Of a stretch of 64,000 nucleotides of DNA, positions 17,835 to 26,919 are shown piece after piece (the stretch's first letter is position 1; each line of letters opens with the position of its first letter). This DNA comes from Pseudomonas sp. R4-35-07 (lineage in GTDB: Bacteria; Pseudomonadota; Gammaproteobacteria; Pseudomonadales; Pseudomonadaceae). Below the pieces are notes generated by a model. It saw only the letters and a list, made by a program, of their open reading frames with translations. It was not told the origin of the DNA and did not search any database. Made by a program: the position numbers and the translations under genes. Location of the stretch: NCBI RefSeq assembly GCF_003852235.1, contig NZ_CP027732.1, positions 558,001-622,000 of the forward strand, read 5' to 3'.

Positions 17835-19237
17835 GCCGCAAACAGCAGTTGCTCAAGCGCCATCGGCGCAACAAACGCATTGCGCTGTTAATCGGCTTGC
17901 TGGTGCTGATCGCGACCGGTGTGCTGGTGGCCTGGTGGCTGCCGCCGATCCTCGCGGTGTTGCTGTGGGCGGCCCATGAAGCCTGGTTTGCCGACCACCT
18001 GTTCTACTCGCCAAAAGACCCTTATGCGTACGCCTTCCCGGCCGGCAGCGAACAGCCCGGTTTGCGTCTGGAGGCGGGGCGGCTATTGCTGGACGCGCCG
18101 TTGGCGGCCGATGAAACTCTGATTGTCGGGGTTGAGTTGAAAAGCTCATGGCTAGGGCGCTTCCTCGACCCGGCGTTGGACGTGCTGGGCCTGGAAACAC
18201 CGGACCGGCAAGTCTTCGAACGGGGTGTCGCCGGGCGGCGTTATCTCAACCTGACCGGCGCCACTGAAGCACTTGCGGCGGGCAATATCGTCTTGCGCGG
18301 ACGTTTTTGCCGGATCGAGGGCCAGCCGACGCTATGGCGTTTTCGCCAACCCGACTATCGCCAGCAACGCGTAATGGTGATCGCCCCCCACGCCGACGAT
18401 GCCGAGCTGGCCGCGTTCAGCCTTTACAGCCAGGCGACACAAAGCTGGATCGTGACCCTGACCGCCGGCGAAATCGAAGCCGAGCATTACCAGCACATGG
18501 GTTTGCCCAAGGCTGAGGCGGCGCGGCTCAAGGGCCGCCTGCGCGCCTGGGACAGCGTTGCCGTGCCGCGTTGGGCCGGTGTGCCCGAGGCGCAGTGCGT
18601 GCAACTGGGTTATTTCTGCATGCAATTGCAGTCTATGCAGGCCGCGCCGGATCAGCCTCAGGCCTCGCGCGAAGCCGACTTGGCCGATACGCGACTGTTC
18701 CGTCAATTCAATAGCTTTGCTTTGCCCGGGGATGTGGACGGCGCGCCGACCTGGCACAACTTGATCGCCGACCTGCGCGCACTGCTGCTCAAGGCGCAGC
18801 CCCAGGTGATCGTGTTGCCCACGCCGTTGCTCGACCCGCACGCCGACCATATCTGCGCTCATGCGGCGGTGCTTGAAGCGTTGCATGGCCTGGCGTGGCA
18901 GCCCGACACATTGCTCGGCTACGCCAATCACCTGCATGATAACGACCGCTGGCCGATGGGCGATTCCGGGGCCGGGGTGGCGCTGCCGCCGCATTTCGAT
19001 GCCGCCGTAGCGCTGGTCCCTTGCAGTTTCACCCTGACCTTGCGCCAGCAACAGGACAAGGCCATGGCGCTGGGCATGATGCATGACCTGCAGCCGCGAG
19101 CGCCGTTCAAGCGTCGCGTGCGCAAGTGGTTGCAGCAGGTGCTGGCGGGCCGTAGTCCATCGCCTTATGGCGAGAACGAATTCTTTCGCAAGGCCGTGCG
19201 TCGTCACGAGCTGTTGTGGGTCCTTAAGCAGGACTGA
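17831..19237 (+). CDS. dnpA: PIG-L family de-N-acetylase, DnpA-like
   Basis: A membrane-anchored de-N-acetylase of 468 residues. DnpA in P. aeruginosa lies in the LPS core locus and promotes fluoroquinolone tolerance. One or two transmembrane segments span about residues 16-55. The PIG-L/LmbE catalytic motif PHADDAEL is near residue 188, and the second metal motif DPHADH is near 338. The likely substrate is an N-acetylated core or surface sugar, but this is not settled. ATG 17831 overlaps the mig-14 stop. A good terminator follows, so the carbamoyltransferase unit ends here. Confidence 0.88.
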   Translation: MSRKQQLLKRHRRNKRIALLIGLLVLIATGVLVAWWLPPILAVLLWAAHEAWFADHLFYSPKDPYAYAFPAGSEQPGLRLEAGRLLLDAPLAADETLIVGVELKSSWLGRFLDPALDVLGLETPDRQVFERGVAGRRYLNLTGATEALAAGNIVLRGRFCRIEGQPTLWRFRQPDYRQQRVMVIAPHADDAELAAFSLYSQATQSWIVTLTAGEIEAEHYQHMGLPKAEAARLKGRLRAWDSVAVPRWAGVPEAQCVQLGYFCMQLQSMQAAPDQPQASREADLADTRLFRQFNSFALPGDVDGAPTWHNLIADLRALLLKAQPQVIVLPTPLLDPHADHICAHAAVLEALHGLAWQPDTLLGYANHLHDNDRWPMGDSGAGVALPPHFDAAVALVPCSFTLTLRQQQDKAMALGMMHDLQPRAPFKRRVRKWLQQVLAGRSPSPYGENEFFRKAVRRHELLWVLKQD

Positions 19238-19249
19238 GACCCTATCGAA

Positions 19250-19281
19250 GGCAGGCCGGCATGGGCCTGCCGCTGTTTTTT
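19250..19281 (+). terminator. Intrinsic terminator after dnpA
   Basis: GGCAGGCC / GGCCTGCC make a perfect 8-bp stem with a six-base loop, followed by GCTG and six T. It ends the carbamoyltransferase-mig-14-dnpA unit 43 bp before the next gene. Confidence 0.85.
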
Positions 19282-19323
19282 ACCGGGCCGTGCGCCCGTA
19301 GCCAGATCGCTGCATGGAGAGTT

Positions 19324-20472
19324 ATGAAGCCGCGTTTCAAGGTTTTGCAGTTACAGCCGGACTACAACGTCAAGACCCATGATTTCGCCGACCTGGGTGA
19401 GCAGATCGTCAAATCCCTGCCGGTTGAGCGTTTCGAGGTGACCTCCGGTTTTCTCAGTGGGCGTCCGCAGCCAGGCCAGCCCTTGAGCGTGGCCGAGCAC
19501 TCCCACTATTTCGAGTTGCCGGAGAAGTCCCTCAAGGGCATCCGCTTTGGCGCCATGTGGCAGATCTACAAGTATTGCCGCGAGCAGAAATTCGACGTGG
19601 TCATCTGCAACCGCTTCAAATCGGTGAACATGATGCTATCGCTCAACCGTTGGCTGAAGATCCCGTTGTGCATCGGCATCTCCCACGGTTTCGGCGAGTA
19701 TGCTCGTGGCTATCGGCGGCGCCAGACCCAGCGTTGGGTCAGCCCCGCCTGGCGGTTCGTCGGTGTGTCAGAGGCGGTGAAGGATTACCTGGTGAACCTC
19801 AACTGCGGGTTCACCCGTGAGAACACCAGCTATGTGACCAACGCGATCGATATTCCCCAGGCAGAAGCTTTGCAACTGTCCCGCGAGGACGCCCGCCAAG
19901 CCCTGGGCCTGCCGATGGACGCACGCATGATCGGCGCCCTCGGCCGCCTGGTGCCGATCAAGGGCCACACCCATTTGCTGCAAGCCTTTGCCACTCTCAA
20001 GGACAAATACCCTGAGGCGCAGGTGGGCATCATTGGTTCCGGGCGTGCCGAAGCCGATCTGCGCGCCGACATCGAGCGCCTGGGCCTGACGGGCCGTGCG
20101 CATTTGCTGGGCTTTCGCGAAGACGGCATGAAGTACGTGCGCGGCTTCGACATCTGGACCATGCCATCGCTGTTCGAAGGCCTCGGCCTTGCGCTGCTGG
20201 AAGGCATGAGCGGCCACTTGCCGGTGATCGCGTCCAACGGCCCTGCGATGCTGCCCCTGGTGCAGGGCGCGGGCGGCTTGTCCCATGACCCAGGCAACGT
20301 CGAGCAATTGGCCGAGGCCCTGGATACCTATCTGGCGCTGAGCGATGAGCAGCTGCGCGCCAAGGGTGAAGAGGTATTCCGCTATCTGGAAGCCAACCAC
20401 ACCCTCGACGAGTTCAAGCACAAGTACCTGACCCTGATTGAAACCGGTTTGCGTGAAGTAGGTAGAGCATGA
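19324..20472 (+). CDS. ssg: GT4 glycosyltransferase, Ssg-like
   Basis: A cytoplasmic GT-B glycosyltransferase of 382 residues for cell-surface sugars. Its place between dnpA and wapR and its sequence fit Ssg, needed for LPS core/O-antigen assembly, motility and phage sensitivity in pseudomonads. The C-terminal GT4 domain shows GRLVPIKGHTHLLQAF near residue 205 and the donor motif PSLFEGLGLALLEGMS near 280. ATG 19324 is preferred over upstream in-frame codons because GGAGAG precedes it and the terminator lies upstream. It overlaps the next gene by ATGA. Confidence 0.88.
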   Translation: MKPRFKVLQLQPDYNVKTHDFADLGEQIVKSLPVERFEVTSGFLSGRPQPGQPLSVAEHSHYFELPEKSLKGIRFGAMWQIYKYCREQKFDVVICNRFKSVNMMLSLNRWLKIPLCIGISHGFGEYARGYRRRQTQRWVSPAWRFVGVSEAVKDYLVNLNCGFTRENTSYVTNAIDIPQAEALQLSREDARQALGLPMDARMIGALGRLVPIKGHTHLLQAFATLKDKYPEAQVGIIGSGRAEADLRADIERLGLTGRAHLLGFREDGMKYVRGFDIWTMPSLFEGLGLALLEGMSGHLPVIASNGPAMLPLVQGAGGLSHDPGNVEQLAEALDTYLALSDEQLRAKGEEVFRYLEANHTLDEFKHKYLTLIETGLREVGRA

Positions 20473-21350
20473 ATCAGCAGCAACCCCTGGTCTCGGTGAT
20501 CATCGCTTCCTACAACCATGCCCGGTATATCGAACAGAGCATCCTCAGCGTGTTGGGGCAGACCTACCCCAATATCGAGTTGTTGGTGGTGGACGATGGT
20601 TCCAAGGATGACAGCGTCGAGCGCATCCGGCGCTTGCAGGCCGAACACGGCTTTGATTTCCAGGTGCAACAGAACCAGGGCCTCAGCGCCACCCTCAACG
20701 GCGCGATCGCTCGCGCCAAGGGCAGCCTGATCGCACCGTTCGGCTCGGATGACATCATGTTGCCGGACCGCATCGCGACCCAGGTGGCGTATATGGAGGG
20801 CAAGCCGAAGGTGGGCATGTGCGCCGGCAACATCGAGCTGATCGATGGCGATGGCAACCTGCACCCGGAGAAGAAGCAACGTCGCGATGTGCCGTTTCGC
20901 AGTCTCGATTTTGACGACATGTTCATGGACCGCAAGCCGTTCCCACCGGCGCCCACCATGCTGATTCGTCGGGACGTGCTGGAGGAGGTCGGCGGTTTCG
21001 ACCCGCAGATTCCCCTCGAGGACCTGCTGATCCAATTGAAGATCACGGCGGCGGGCTACACCATCGACGCCCTTGACGTGGTGATGGCGCAGTATCGACA
21101 GCACGGCAGCAACACCTACAAGAACCACCGCTACATGATCCAGAACATCCTCAAGACCTACGCCAAGTTCAGCGACCACCCGGCCTATGACGCGGTGCGC
21201 TACAACTTCCTGAACTCGATGTTCTTAAAGACCGCCCAGCGCGACCGGCCGTTGGCGCGCGAGATTCTCAAGCAGATTCCCCTGAAGTTCTGGGGCCGCA
21301 AAACCTTGCGCGGGTTGGTGCGGCTCTACCTGGCACCGCTGAAAAGCTGA
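20469..21350 (+). CDS. wapR: GT2 rhamnosyltransferase, WapR-like
   Basis: A GT-A fold family 2 transferase of 293 residues. The N-terminal nucleotide-sugar site reads VSVIIASYNHARYIEQSI with VVDDGSKDDS near 39-48, and the DxD-type motif is GSDDIML near 93. In P. aeruginosa WapR adds the alpha-1,3-rhamnose that accepts O-antigen; the same reaction is inferred. It is coupled to ssg by ATGA. It converges on the ligase gene, with a REPIN in between that also supplies the ligase stop codon. Confidence 0.85.
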   Translation: MNQQQPLVSVIIASYNHARYIEQSILSVLGQTYPNIELLVVDDGSKDDSVERIRRLQAEHGFDFQVQQNQGLSATLNGAIARAKGSLIAPFGSDDIMLPDRIATQVAYMEGKPKVGMCAGNIELIDGDGNLHPEKKQRRDVPFRSLDFDDMFMDRKPFPPAPTMLIRRDVLEEVGGFDPQIPLEDLLIQLKITAAGYTIDALDVVMAQYRQHGSNTYKNHRYMIQNILKTYAKFSDHPAYDAVRYNFLNSMFLKTAQRDRPLAREILKQIPLKFWGRKTLRGLVRLYLAPLKS

Positions 21351-21360
21351 GGCGCTTCCC

Positions 21361-21462
21361 CTGTAGGAGCAAGCTTGCTCGCGAAAAAACCGAGGACACT
21401 GCAGGCAGTCTGAATGCCCGCGTTATCGTTGTCGATCTTCGCGAGCAAGCTCGCTCCTACAG
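21361..21462. repeat. REPIN, CTGTAGGAGCAAGCTTGCTCGCGAA family (B)
   Basis: A REP unit at 21361-21385 and its inverted partner at 21438-21462 lie between the convergent wapR and ligase genes. The right unit overlaps the last codons of the minus-strand ligase gene: the TAG stop at 21457-21459 is part of the REP. Confidence 0.92.
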
Positions 21463-23358
21463 GGGCTTATCACCTGGACGGGCCAGGCTCTGTACCTGCT
21501 CGCGAATTTTCGCAGTGGCCGTTGGGCTCGCAACCATTGCATAGCCCTTCACCAGTTGCTCGAAGTGCGTTTCGAACAGCCAGTTGCGGTCCTGCGGATA
21601 GCGTTGCATGTGGCGCAAATTACGCTGGCGCAATGCGTAGCGCAGGGGCGACGGGAAGATGCGCAGGTCGGCGACGTCAATCAGGCCGAACTCACCGTCG
21701 TCCATCAGCAACACGTTGCCCAGGTGCAGCGAACGGAAGTACACGCCGCGCTCATGCAATTGCGCCATGAACCGACCAAAACGCTCGACCAGCGATTCGC
21801 GCAGGCTGCTGTCCAGGCTTTGCAGGGCCTGGCGCAGGGTCAGGCCGGGCAGGGGCGTGTAGGCCACGGCGCTGCTGGCATCGGGCAGGGAGTAGAGCCC
21901 GAGGACGTGTGGTGCGGGGATGTCCAGGGTGCGCAATTGCTCGCTGTTGCTGGCAAAGCGCTCTGAATACGGGTTGAAGCTACCGGAGGTGTACCAGCGG
22001 CGTGGGCGGAACAGCTTGAGGAAGCTGCCATCTTCCAGGCGCAGGACTTTTGGCCCGAGGCCATCGGCTTCGATTACATGGGCATTGCTGCACAGCTGGT
22101 CGAATGCCTGGGGCTTGATCGATTGCACAGGCATGCGCAGCAGACTGCGGTGGCGCTGGGCGACGCTCAGGCCGGCAATGATTGCCAGCGGGATCCACAG
22201 CAGGAACCAATGCTCCTTGGGTCGCGACAGGATGCCGCCGCCTTCGGTCAGGCCGGCACCGATGCCGTAGGCCAGCAAGGACGATGCAAGGATGAACAGC
22301 GGCTGTGCGCGCTCTTTCAGACCTTTATACAGGCCCCATCCGAGCATGAAGGCCCACGGGATGAAGCCAATGATACCGACGTAATAGAGCACGCCGAGGG
22401 AGAAGCTGTGGGGCTCGCGAAGTTGGTCGCCAACTGCCAGAGTCAGATACAGCTCGGAATCGTAACTATGACCGATCCACGGATGCTCTGCGATTAGGTG
22501 CAACGACATGCGCCACAGCTCAAGGCGGAATGAGCTGCCTCGTTCGGTGATCGATTCAGGGTAAAACACCAGGAGCGCGACAGCACCCAGGATCATGCCG
22601 CTGAGAAGCAGTGCCGAGCGCCGGTTACGGCTGAGAAAGCTCATCCACAGGATGGCAAGCGTCAATGCTACAAGCGGCGTGCGTGAACCGGTCGCCAGCA
22701 CGGCCGTGGCCATGATCGCAAGCGCTGGTACGCTGAACCACAATACCTTCTGTCGCTGGGTGGTCATGCAGGTGTATAGCCAATAAACCGTAAAAAAACC
22801 AAAAAGGTGCGAGCTGAGCAACGGGTTGTCGAGGGCGCCAAGACCGCCGATCATGCGCATGCCGGGTTGGAATCCCTTGGCGAACGCCACCAGATTCCAC
22901 AGGCTTACCACTAGCGCAATGGCAGCGGCACTAAAGAAGATCGGTTTGAACAGTTCATTGCGATAATGCAGCAACAGCCCGCAGCCACCAAACAGCATGA
23001 ATGTGTTCAGCGGGCGTTTGAACAGGTCGGTGTCGGTACTGGGCTCCGGGCTCCAGAGCAGGCTCGTCAAGGCCCAGGCAGAAAACACCAGGAATGCGAG
23101 GGCAATAGGCTCGCGCAACAAATCCTTGAGTTCCTTGGGACGCATGCACAACAGGAACAAGGTGGGCACGCTGAACAGGATGTAGAAAACCCGGTGCAGT
23201 ACATTACGATTGCCGACGAAGAACAGTGCACTCAAGAGCAACAGCAAGCCAGCAGGCAAAATCCACAGGACCAGGAAGTCGAAAACGCGATTTGAGCCAT
23301 AGATAAGGCGCTTTGAGTGCATACGATAAAGCCATTCCAGAAAGAGAAAGCCGACCAT
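21457..23358 (-). CDS. waaL: O-antigen ligase fused to a kinase-like domain
   Basis: A two-part protein of 633 residues. Residues about 1-400 form a multi-span WaaL-type ligase with the Wzy_C region SRTPLVALTLAILWM, the large periplasmic loop, and the conserved His317 in REPHSFSL; it joins O-antigen to lipid A-core in the periplasm. Residues about 410-630 form a cytoplasmic aminoglycoside-phosphotransferase/LPS-kinase-like domain. There the catalytic Asp position is Ser543 (YFRSLHLGNVLL), while Asn548 and Asp561 (LIDVADLR) remain. In P. aeruginosa these are, from memory, two adjacent genes. An internal ATG at 23322 is an alternative start. The stop lies inside a REP. Confidence 0.9.
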   Translation of the reverse strand: MVGFLFLEWLYRMHSKRLIYGSNRVFDFLVLWILPAGLLLLLSALFFVGNRNVLHRVFYILFSVPTLFLLCMRPKELKDLLREPIALAFLVFSAWALTSLLWSPEPSTDTDLFKRPLNTFMLFGGCGLLLHYRNELFKPIFFSAAAIALVVSLWNLVAFAKGFQPGMRMIGGLGALDNPLLSSHLFGFFTVYWLYTCMTTQRQKVLWFSVPALAIMATAVLATGSRTPLVALTLAILWMSFLSRNRRSALLLSGMILGAVALLVFYPESITERGSSFRLELWRMSLHLIAEHPWIGHSYDSELYLTLAVGDQLREPHSFSLGVLYYVGIIGFIPWAFMLGWGLYKGLKERAQPLFILASSLLAYGIGAGLTEGGGILSRPKEHWFLLWIPLAIIAGLSVAQRHRSLLRMPVQSIKPQAFDQLCSNAHVIEADGLGPKVLRLEDGSFLKLFRPRRWYTSGSFNPYSERFASNSEQLRTLDIPAPHVLGLYSLPDASSAVAYTPLPGLTLRQALQSLDSSLRESLVERFGRFMAQLHERGVYFRSLHLGNVLLMDDGEFGLIDVADLRIFPSPLRYALRQRNLRHMQRYPQDRNWLFETHFEQLVKGYAMVASPTATAKIREQVQSLARPGDKPL

Positions 23359-23480
23359 CTTAAGGTAGTGGCTATGTAATGTCGCCCGTCTGATCCAACC
23401 GGGCTGTGGGTTACGCCGGGTGCAAGTACAACAGAGAAGCTGTGCTAAAGTCAGCCTCCTTTTTCAAAACGCCGCGTGAT

Positions 23481-25286
23481 ATGACCGACTCCAGTCCGAG
23501 CGCAAGCCCTTCGAGCTTGAAAATATACTTCCGCCTGCTCAGTTACGTTAAGCCTTATATGGGCTTGTTCGCGTTGAGTATCCTTGGATTTCTGATTTTC
23601 GCGTCGACCCAACCGATGCTGGGTTACATCCTCAAATACTTCGTCGACGGCCTGTCCAACCCCGAAGCCGTGCTGTTTCCGACCGTGCCTTTCCTGCGCG
23701 ACCTGCAGCTGCTGCAGGCGGTGCCGCTGCTGATCATTCTGATCGCGGCCTGGCAAGGCCTGGGCTCATTCCTGGGCAACTACCTATTGGCCAAGGTCTC
23801 CCTGGGGCTGGTCCACGATTTGCGCGTGCAGTTGTTCAACAACCTGCTGACGCTGCCAAACCGTTACTTCGACAACCATAACTCCGGCCACCTGATTTCC
23901 CGCATCACCTTCAACGTGACCATGGTCACAGGGGCGGCAACCGATGCCATCAAGGTGGTGATCCGCGAAGGCATGACAGTGATCTTCCTGTTCGCCTCGC
24001 TGCTGTTCATGAACTGGCGCCTGACGCTGGTGATGATCGCCATCCTACCGTTGATTGCGGTCATGGTCAGCACGGCCAGCAAGAAATTCCGCAAGCAGAG
24101 CAAGAAGATCCAGGTGGCCATGGGTGACGTCACCCACGTCGCCTCGGAAACCATCCAGGGCTACCGCGTGGTGCGCAGCTTCGGCGGCGAGGTCTACGAG
24201 GAAAAAAGATTCTTAAAGGCCAGCCAGAGCAACACCAACAAGCAATTGCGCATGACCCGTACCGGGGCGATCTACACGCCGGCGCTGCAACTGGTGATCT
24301 ACTCCGCGATGGCGGTGCTGATGTTCCTGGTGCTGTACCTGCGAGGCGATGCGTCGGCCGGTGACATGGTGGCCTACATCACCTTGGCCGGTTTGTTGCC
24401 CAAACCGATCCGCCAACTGTCGGAAGTCAGCTCGACTATTCAGAAAGGCGTGGCCGGTGCCGAAAGCATTTTCGAACAGCTGGACGAAGAGGTGGAGGTC
24501 GACCACGGCACCCTCGAGCGTGAAAAAGTCAGCGGCCGCCTGGAAGTGCGCAACCTGAACTTCACCTACCCCGGCACCGAGCGCCATGTGCTCAAGGACA
24601 TCAGCTTTACCGCCGAGCCTGGGCAGATGATCGCCCTGGTAGGGCGCTCGGGCAGCGGCAAGTCGACCCTGGCCAGCCTGATCCCGCGGTTCTATCACCA
24701 CGAAAGCGGTGAAATCCTGCTCGATGGCATCGAGATCGAAGACTACAAGCTGCTCAACCTGCGCAAGCACATTGCCCAAGTAACCCAGCACGTGACCCTG
24801 TTCAGCGACACCGTGACCAACAATATCGCCTACGGTGACCTGGCCGGCGCGCCACGCGAAGACGTCGAGGCGGCGGCGGCGGATGCCAACGCCAGGGACT
24901 TCATCGACCAGTTGCCCAAGGGCTTCGATACCCAGGTCGGCGAGAACGGCGTGCTGTTGTCCGGTGGCCAACGCCAGCGCCTGGCGATTGCCCGTGCCCT
25001 GCTCAAGAATGCGCCTGTGTTGATTCTCGACGAGGCCACCTCGGCCCTCGACACCGAGTCCGAGCGGCATATCCAGGCCGCGCTGGACAAGGTTATGCAG
25101 GGCCGCACGACGCTGGTGATCGCACACCGCTTGTCCACCATCGAAAAGGCTGACCTGATCCTGGTGATGGACGACGGTCGGATCGTCGAACGTGGCACCC
25201 ACGGCGAATTGTTGGCGCAGAACGGCTATTACGCCCGCCTGCATGCCATGGGCCTGGATGCGCCGGTAGCGGCCGATATCACCTGA
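23481..25286 (+). CDS. msbA: Lipid A-core flippase, ABC transporter
   Basis: A half-transporter of 601 residues that moves core-lipid A across the inner membrane before O-antigen ligation. The six-span transmembrane domain covers about residues 20-320. The ATPase has Walker A GRSGSGKST at 388-396, signature LSGGQ at 493-497 and Walker B LILDEATSALD just after. ATG 23481 gives MTDSSPSASPSSLKIYFRLL, the usual Pseudomonas MsbA N-terminus; upstream in-frame codons would add 25 unrelated residues. It diverges from the ligase gene, with 122 bp between the two starts. Confidence 0.96.
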   Translation: MTDSSPSASPSSLKIYFRLLSYVKPYMGLFALSILGFLIFASTQPMLGYILKYFVDGLSNPEAVLFPTVPFLRDLQLLQAVPLLIILIAAWQGLGSFLGNYLLAKVSLGLVHDLRVQLFNNLLTLPNRYFDNHNSGHLISRITFNVTMVTGAATDAIKVVIREGMTVIFLFASLLFMNWRLTLVMIAILPLIAVMVSTASKKFRKQSKKIQVAMGDVTHVASETIQGYRVVRSFGGEVYEEKRFLKASQSNTNKQLRMTRTGAIYTPALQLVIYSAMAVLMFLVLYLRGDASAGDMVAYITLAGLLPKPIRQLSEVSSTIQKGVAGAESIFEQLDEEVEVDHGTLEREKVSGRLEVRNLNFTYPGTERHVLKDISFTAEPGQMIALVGRSGSGKSTLASLIPRFYHHESGEILLDGIEIEDYKLLNLRKHIAQVTQHVTLFSDTVTNNIAYGDLAGAPREDVEAAAADANARDFIDQLPKGFDTQVGENGVLLSGGQRQRLAIARALLKNAPVLILDEATSALDTESERHIQAALDKVMQGRTTLVIAHRLSTIEKADLILVMDDGRIVERGTHGELLAQNGYYARLHAMGLDAPVAADIT

Positions 25287-25308
25287 TCTGCAATACGCAC
25301 ACATCTAC

Positions 25309-25397
25309 TGTGGGAGGGGGCTTGCCCCCGATAGCGAAGTGTCAGCCTGCACATATGTCAGCTGACCCACCGCCATCGGGGCAAGCCCCCTCCCACA
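25309..25397. repeat. REPIN family A between msbA and hldE
   Basis: Units tgtgggaggg...cgat at 25309-25334 and the reverse complement at 25371-25397 are inverted around a 36-bp spacer. They lie 22 bp after the msbA stop, between codirectional genes. Confidence 0.92.
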
Positions 25398-25494
25398 TTT
25401 GCCCTGCGCTTGATTCGGCGTCGCGCCAGTCGCAAGCCAGCGCAAACCCTGTGCTAATATCGCGCCCCTGTTCATTTTGTATGTGGGTTGCTCC

Positions 25495-26919
25495 ATGAAG
25501 TTGTCCATGCCGCGATTCAATCAAGCCCCTGTCTTGGTGGTCGGCGATGTCATGCTCGACCGTTACTGGCATGGTGGTACCTCACGGATTTCCCCTGAGG
25601 CGCCGGTACCGGTCGTCAAGGTCGAGCAAATCGAAGACCGTCCGGGTGGCGCTGCCAACGTTGCCCTCAATATTGCCGCGCTCGGCGCCCCGGCCTCCCT
25701 CGTGGGTGTGACCGGTGACGACGAAGCGGCCGACAGCCTGGCCAATAGCCTGCGCGGGGCGGGCGTGCGCGCGTTGTTCCAGCGCATCGCGCATCAGCCG
25801 ACCATCGTCAAGCTGCGGGTCATGAGCCGTCACCAGCAATTGCTGCGCATCGATTTCGAAGAACCCTTCGCCACCGACGCCCTGGCCCTCGGTGGTCAGG
25901 TCGAGGCGTTGCTCGAAGGCATCAAGGTGCTGGTGTTGTCCGACTACGGCAAAGGCGCCTTGAAGAACCACCAGGTGCTGATCCAGGCCGCCAAGGCCCG
26001 CAACATTCCGGTGCTGGCCGATCCCAAGGGCAAGGACTTCTCGATTTATCGGGGCGCCAGCCTGATCACGCCAAATCTCAGCGAGTTCGAAGCCGTCGTC
26101 GGTGGTTGCGCCGATGAGCACGAACTGGTGAGCAAGGGCGCGGCGCTGATGGCCGATCTTGAGCTCGGCGCCCTGCTGGTGACCCGTGGTGAGCACGGCA
26201 TGACCCTGCTGCGTCCAGGCCATCCGGCGATGCACCTGCCGGCGCGTGCGCGGGAAGTGTTCGACGTCACCGGCGCCGGTGACACGGTGATTTCCACCCT
26301 GGCCGCGTCCATCGCCGCCGGTGAGGAGCTGCCCCACGCCGTGGCCCTGGCCAACCTGGCGGCGGGCATCGTGGTTGGCAAGCTGGGCACCGCTGCCATC
26401 AGCGCACCCGAGTTGCGCCGCGCCATCCAGCGCTCCGAAGGCTCGGAACGCGGCGTGCTGGGGCTCGAGCAATTGCTGTTGGCGATTGACGACGCTCGCG
26501 CCCACAACGAAAGCATTGTCTTCACCAACGGTTGCTTCGACATCCTGCACGCCGGCCATGTGACTTATCTTGAGCAAGCGAGCGCCCAGGGCGATCGCCT
26601 GATCGTCGCGGTCAACGATGACGCGTCCGTCAGCCGCTTGAAAGGCCCTGGCCGCCCGATCAATAGCGTCGACCGGCGCATGGCGGTACTGGCGGGTTTG
26701 GGTGCGGTGGACTGGGTGATCAGTTTTGCTGAAGGCACCCCGGAAAACCTGTTGGCCCAGGTCAAGCCAGACGTGCTGGTCAAGGGCGGTGACTATTCCG
26801 TCGACCAGGTGGTCGGTGCGGACATCGTCAGCGCCTACGGCGGCACGGTCAAAGTGTTGGGCCTAGTTGAAAACAGCTCAACCACAGCTATCGTCGAGAA
26901 GATCCGTAATAATGATTGA
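25495..26919 (+). CDS. hldE: Bifunctional heptose-7-phosphate kinase / heptose-1-phosphate adenylyltransferase
   Basis: Makes ADP-D-glycero-beta-D-manno-heptose precursors for WaaC and WaaF. The 474-residue protein has a ribokinase-like domain with GAGDT at 260-264 and, after about residue 320, a nucleotidyltransferase domain with FTNGCFDILHAGH at 343-355 (HxGH motif). ATG 25495 gives MKLSMPRFNQAPVLVVGDVM, the family N-terminus; an in-frame TTG at 25477 is less likely. It overlaps the following epimerase gene by eight bases, so the two are probably cotranslated. Confidence 0.97.
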   Translation: MKLSMPRFNQAPVLVVGDVMLDRYWHGGTSRISPEAPVPVVKVEQIEDRPGGAANVALNIAALGAPASLVGVTGDDEAADSLANSLRGAGVRALFQRIAHQPTIVKLRVMSRHQQLLRIDFEEPFATDALALGGQVEALLEGIKVLVLSDYGKGALKNHQVLIQAAKARNIPVLADPKGKDFSIYRGASLITPNLSEFEAVVGGCADEHELVSKGAALMADLELGALLVTRGEHGMTLLRPGHPAMHLPARAREVFDVTGAGDTVISTLAASIAAGEELPHAVALANLAAGIVVGKLGTAAISAPELRRAIQRSEGSERGVLGLEQLLLAIDDARAHNESIVFTNGCFDILHAGHVTYLEQASAQGDRLIVAVNDDASVSRLKGPGRPINSVDRRMAVLAGLGAVDWVISFAEGTPENLLAQVKPDVLVKGGDYSVDQVVGADIVSAYGGTVKVLGLVENSSTTAIVEKIRNND

